Below the pieces are notes generated by a model. That model had not been told where the DNA came from, made no database searches, and saw only the letters and a list, made by a program, of their open reading frames with translations. Position numbers and translations under genes: made by a program. Shown here piece after piece: positions 61,762 through 64,000 of a stretch of 64,000 bases of DNA (position 1 is its first letter; the number at the start of each line of letters is the position of its first letter). The stretch comes from Gottfriedia luciferensis (GTDB taxonomy: Bacteria > Bacillota > Bacilli > Bacillales > Bacillaceae_G), in the NCBI RefSeq assembly GCF_001712755.1, contig NZ_MDKC01000013.1, positions 62,001 through 126,000 on the forward strand. Reading direction: 5' to 3'.

Positions 61762-63333
61762 TTACGCGATTGCTATTCCATATGAGTGAGCAATCTGCCC
61801 ATTAGTACTAGAAGATTTTGCAATAATAACTGTTGTTCCAACATTTATTTGATCGAATAACCATTCGATCTCACTGTTATGCATTCGGATACAACCGTGA
61901 CTAACTGATTTACCGATTGAGCTTTCATTAGCATTTCCGTGTATTCCGTATGCGCTACCGACACTTAAGCCCATCCATCTTTTACCTAGAGGATTATTTG
62001 GAGCTCCTCCAGGAATATTTTCTTTATACCAAGGTCTATTTTTAATTTTATTTACGACTTTAAACTTTCCAGTAGGTGTAGGACTCGAAGCTTTTCCTGT
62101 TGCTACTCTAAATGTTTTAACTAGTTTTCCCTTGTTATAATAAGAAAGTTTATTTGTATTTGTATTAATAATAATTAGCTGCCCATTCGAAAGTGGGTAA
62201 GAGCTCTTTGCCTCAGTATATGAAAACTTACTTTGATTTCCAGCAGCGTCAATTGACTGTACTTTTATAGGAGTAAATACTTTTAATTTACTGACCTTAA
62301 AACTATAACTACCATTCTTTGTTGCAGCCGTTTTAGCTGTATATTTACCGTTTAGAAACAGTTTAACAGAAGCATTTGGTTCTGTTTTCCCACTAATGAC
62401 AGTGGCATTTTCTTTAACGGTTTGAATTGTAGGTACTGAAGGAGCAGTACGATCTAATACACGAATTGAAACGGGTTTACTTTGATTTTTACTCTTATCA
62501 ACTGCAACGACTTGAAGAACTGTGTTTGCCTTTTGCTTCGCCATTTTAATAGTAAACTTACCTGCCGAGTTAACTTTACCTTTTGCTAATACTTTCTTGT
62601 TTAAGTAAATAAGAACATCAGCATTTGGTTCTGATTTACCTGATATACTTTGAGATTGATCTGAAATTGATGGTATGGAAGTGATAGAAGGTGCGATTAC
62701 ATCTGAAACATATGATGTAGCAGTTTTACTTTTTAATCCAATTGAAACACCAACTGCATTTATTTTAGTAAATTCTTTTAGAGGTTTAGTATTGAATTGA
62801 AAATTGCCTTTTGTATCCGTTTGTACAGTGCTGACCAGCTTATTGTTGATGAGAATTTGGACACTGCTTTTTTCTAAAAATGCTCCTGACACGGAAGTAG
62901 ATTTATTAGTAATTGGATTGATTTTTGGGGTTGGTAAATCTTTAACCATAAATTTAATATTCTGGTCTGAAACAGTTAGAGTTTGATCATCAAGTGTAAT
63001 TGAACTTAGTTGATAAGTTCCTTTTATAAAAGAAGCTGTAATCCCAATTTTCCCAGCATAGTAAAGATCTGAAGACGAAGGGTTTTTTAATAAAACTTCT
63101 GTCAAATTAGTTCCATTTTTAAATGTTAAAGATACATTGTCGAAATGTTCTTTAGTTGTTAAACCAACTTCAATCGATTGTCCAAAAGTGGCTTCAGTAG
63201 TGTTTAAATTTAGATTATCTATATATTTCGATAACTCACCATCACTAAAACCTTGAGAAAAAGAAGTTGCATTAGCAGTAGGTAAAAGGAATAAAAATAC
63301 CCCCAAAAGTACAGATACAATCTTATTTATCAT
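61762..63333 (-). CDS. Secreted L,D-transpeptidase (YkuD) with bacterial Ig-like modules
   Basis: A 523-residue exported protein. The signal peptide is about 1-22 (LLGVFLFLLPTANA). About four Ig-like modules follow (roughly 40-370); three share the pattern SISGKSEPNADVLIYLN, with KTEPNASVKLFLNGKY as another copy. The YkuD catalytic domain covers about 380-505, with the HGN motif and SHGCIRM carrying the nucleophilic cysteine (near 480). It would cross-link or attach groups on peptidoglycan, perhaps in a special cell-wall layer. The ATG follows AAGGAGAGAG. It is monocistronic. Confidence 0.92.
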   Translation of the reverse strand: MINKIVSVLLGVFLFLLPTANATSFSQGFSDGELSKYIDNLNLNTTEATFGQSIEVGLTTKEHFDNVSLTFKNGTNLTEVLLKNPSSSDLYYAGKIGITASFIKGTYQLSSITLDDQTLTVSDQNIKFMVKDLPTPKINPITNKSTSVSGAFLEKSSVQILINNKLVSTVQTDTKGNFQFNTKPLKEFTKINAVGVSIGLKSKTATSYVSDVIAPSITSIPSISDQSQSISGKSEPNADVLIYLNKKVLAKGKVNSAGKFTIKMAKQKANTVLQVVAVDKSKNQSKPVSIRVLDRTAPSVPTIQTVKENATVISGKTEPNASVKLFLNGKYTAKTAATKNGSYSFKVSKLKVFTPIKVQSIDAAGNQSKFSYTEAKSSYPLSNGQLIIINTNTNKLSYYNKGKLVKTFRVATGKASSPTPTGKFKVVNKIKNRPWYKENIPGGAPNNPLGKRWMGLSVGSAYGIHGNANESSIGKSVSHGCIRMHNSEIEWLFDQINVGTTVIIAKSSSTNGQIAHSYGIAIA

Positions 63334-63679
63334 TTTCTCTCTCCTTATATATGGAATTTAATTACTAAATTTGCCATATAGAGAGTGAATTCCTTTGTTT
63401 TTCTAATAAAATAAAACGTCATTTTTCAGCAAAAAAAGAACATTTGTTGAAAAAACAGGAAGAACAGGGAATATAGTAAAATTAGGTAGAATAAAAGAGA
63501 AAATAGAAATTTTGTAGAATTAATGTATTTTTAAAATCTTATATTGTCATAACTTCCACGCTTTCTTTAATCATATAATTCAGCTTTTCTTTGATTATAT
63601 TCCGTTCACTTCCCTTTCCCCTGTACTAAGTGTTAAAGTTAGTTAATAAGAAAATTGTAAATAAACTAAGGAGCATGAT
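63334..63679. other. Intergenic region between the L,D-transpeptidase and topB
   Basis: This 346-bp AT-rich divergent region should contain both promoters, which I could not place firmly. No hairpin or small gene stands out. Confidence 0.4.
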
Positions 63680-64000
63680 ATGAGCAAAACAGTAGTATTA
63701 GCGGAAAAGCCTTCAGTTGCTAGAGATATAGCTAAAGTACTTGGATGCAATCAAAAAGGTAATGGTTTTTTAGAAGGGAAAAAGTATATTGTGACCTGGG
63801 CATTGGGGCATCTTGTGACTTTGGCTGATCCTGAAGGGTATGATAATAAATATAAGTCATGGAATTTAGAAGATTTACCAATGATTCCAGATAAATTAAA
63901 GCTTGTTGTTATTAAAAAGACAGGCAAGCAGTTTCAAGCTGTGAAAACCCAATTATTAAGAAAAGATGTTTCAGATATCGTTATCGCAACGGATGCGGGG
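63680..64000 (+). CDS. topB: DNA topoisomerase III, 3' truncated by the window
   Basis: The first 107 residues of a type IA topoisomerase are visible, starting [20 protein letters not shown]. The Toprim-domain Glu is in LAEKPSVA (residue 9), and [11 protein letters not shown] and the final visible ATDAG (start of the acidic Toprim motif) follow. The enzyme relaxes negative supercoils and decatenates DNA during replication and recombination. The ATG at 63680 follows AAGGAGCATG. The rest lies beyond the window, so integrity cannot be judged. Confidence 0.93.
   Translation, partial: MSKTVVLAEKPSVARDIAKVLGCNQKGNGFLEGKKYIVTWALGHLVTLADPEGYDNKYKSWNLEDLPMIPDKLKLVVIKKTGKQFQAVKTQLLRKDVSDIVIATDAG

Overview
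The window looks like chromosomal DNA of an AT-rich, low-GC Gram-positive bacterium of the Bacillaceae type. Signs of this are strong AGGAGG-like ribosome binding sites, frequent TTG and GTG starts, a HelD homologue, a YesM/YesN-type two-component system, a BceRS-BceAB module, a queCDEF operon behind a preQ1 riboswitch, and CcpA- and TreR-like sites. I cannot name the genus. No rRNA, tRNA, IS element, prophage or CRISPR array was recognised.

Layout. 1-3670: the 3' part of an amino-sugar operon (tagatose-bisphosphate-type aldolase, PfkB kinase, ROK sugar kinase, NagA-type deacetylase), a set that fits GalNAc/GlcNAc use. 4006-8400: HelD, then a drug-type ABC exporter pair. 8417-10061: an NCS2 purine permease behind what reads as a guanine aptamer, a ykkC-family (PRPP-like) aptamer and one terminator in series. 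10101-15110: an O-antigen ligase-like membrane protein, murQ-murP for MurNAc use, and a frameshifted Gfo/Idh/MocA oxidoreductase. 15566-17287: an acyl-CoA ligase.

17493-30653 is a large pentose cluster: sensor kinase and AraC-type response regulator, lipoprotein solute-binding protein, two permeases, a YesL-like protein, aldose 1-epimerase, xylA, xylB, an aldo/keto reductase and an intracellular GH43 beta-xylosidase. Together they would sense, import, cut and isomerise xylo-oligosaccharides. The importer ATPase is missing and is presumably a shared one elsewhere. 30706-36640: a DHA2 efflux pump divergent from a TetR regulator, CstA with its small YbdD-like partner, and a YdeI-like protein. 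36748-41237: a BceRS-BceAB peptide-antibiotic sensing and resistance module. 41369-43845: queuosine precursor genes queC-queD-queE-queF behind a preQ1-I riboswitch.

44077-48742 is the most unusual part. It holds PgaC/PgaD-like polysaccharide synthase genes, DnaA-box-like sites, and three arrays of about 10-bp, helically phased TTGTAWACA-like repeats. A complete ParM-ParR type II partition operon follows. Such modules normally belong to plasmids, yet the surrounding genes are housekeeping. The roughly 500-bp segment between the second and third arrays is unexplained.

48750-64000: a CBS-domain protein, an EamA transporter behind a structured leader and terminator, a purine nucleoside phosphorylase, a ROK repressor, the trehalose operon treP-treA-treR with clear operators, a hexapeptide acyltransferase, an RlmI-like rRNA methyltransferase, peptidase T, a YhhN-family protein, an L,D-transpeptidase with Ig-like modules, and the start of topB.
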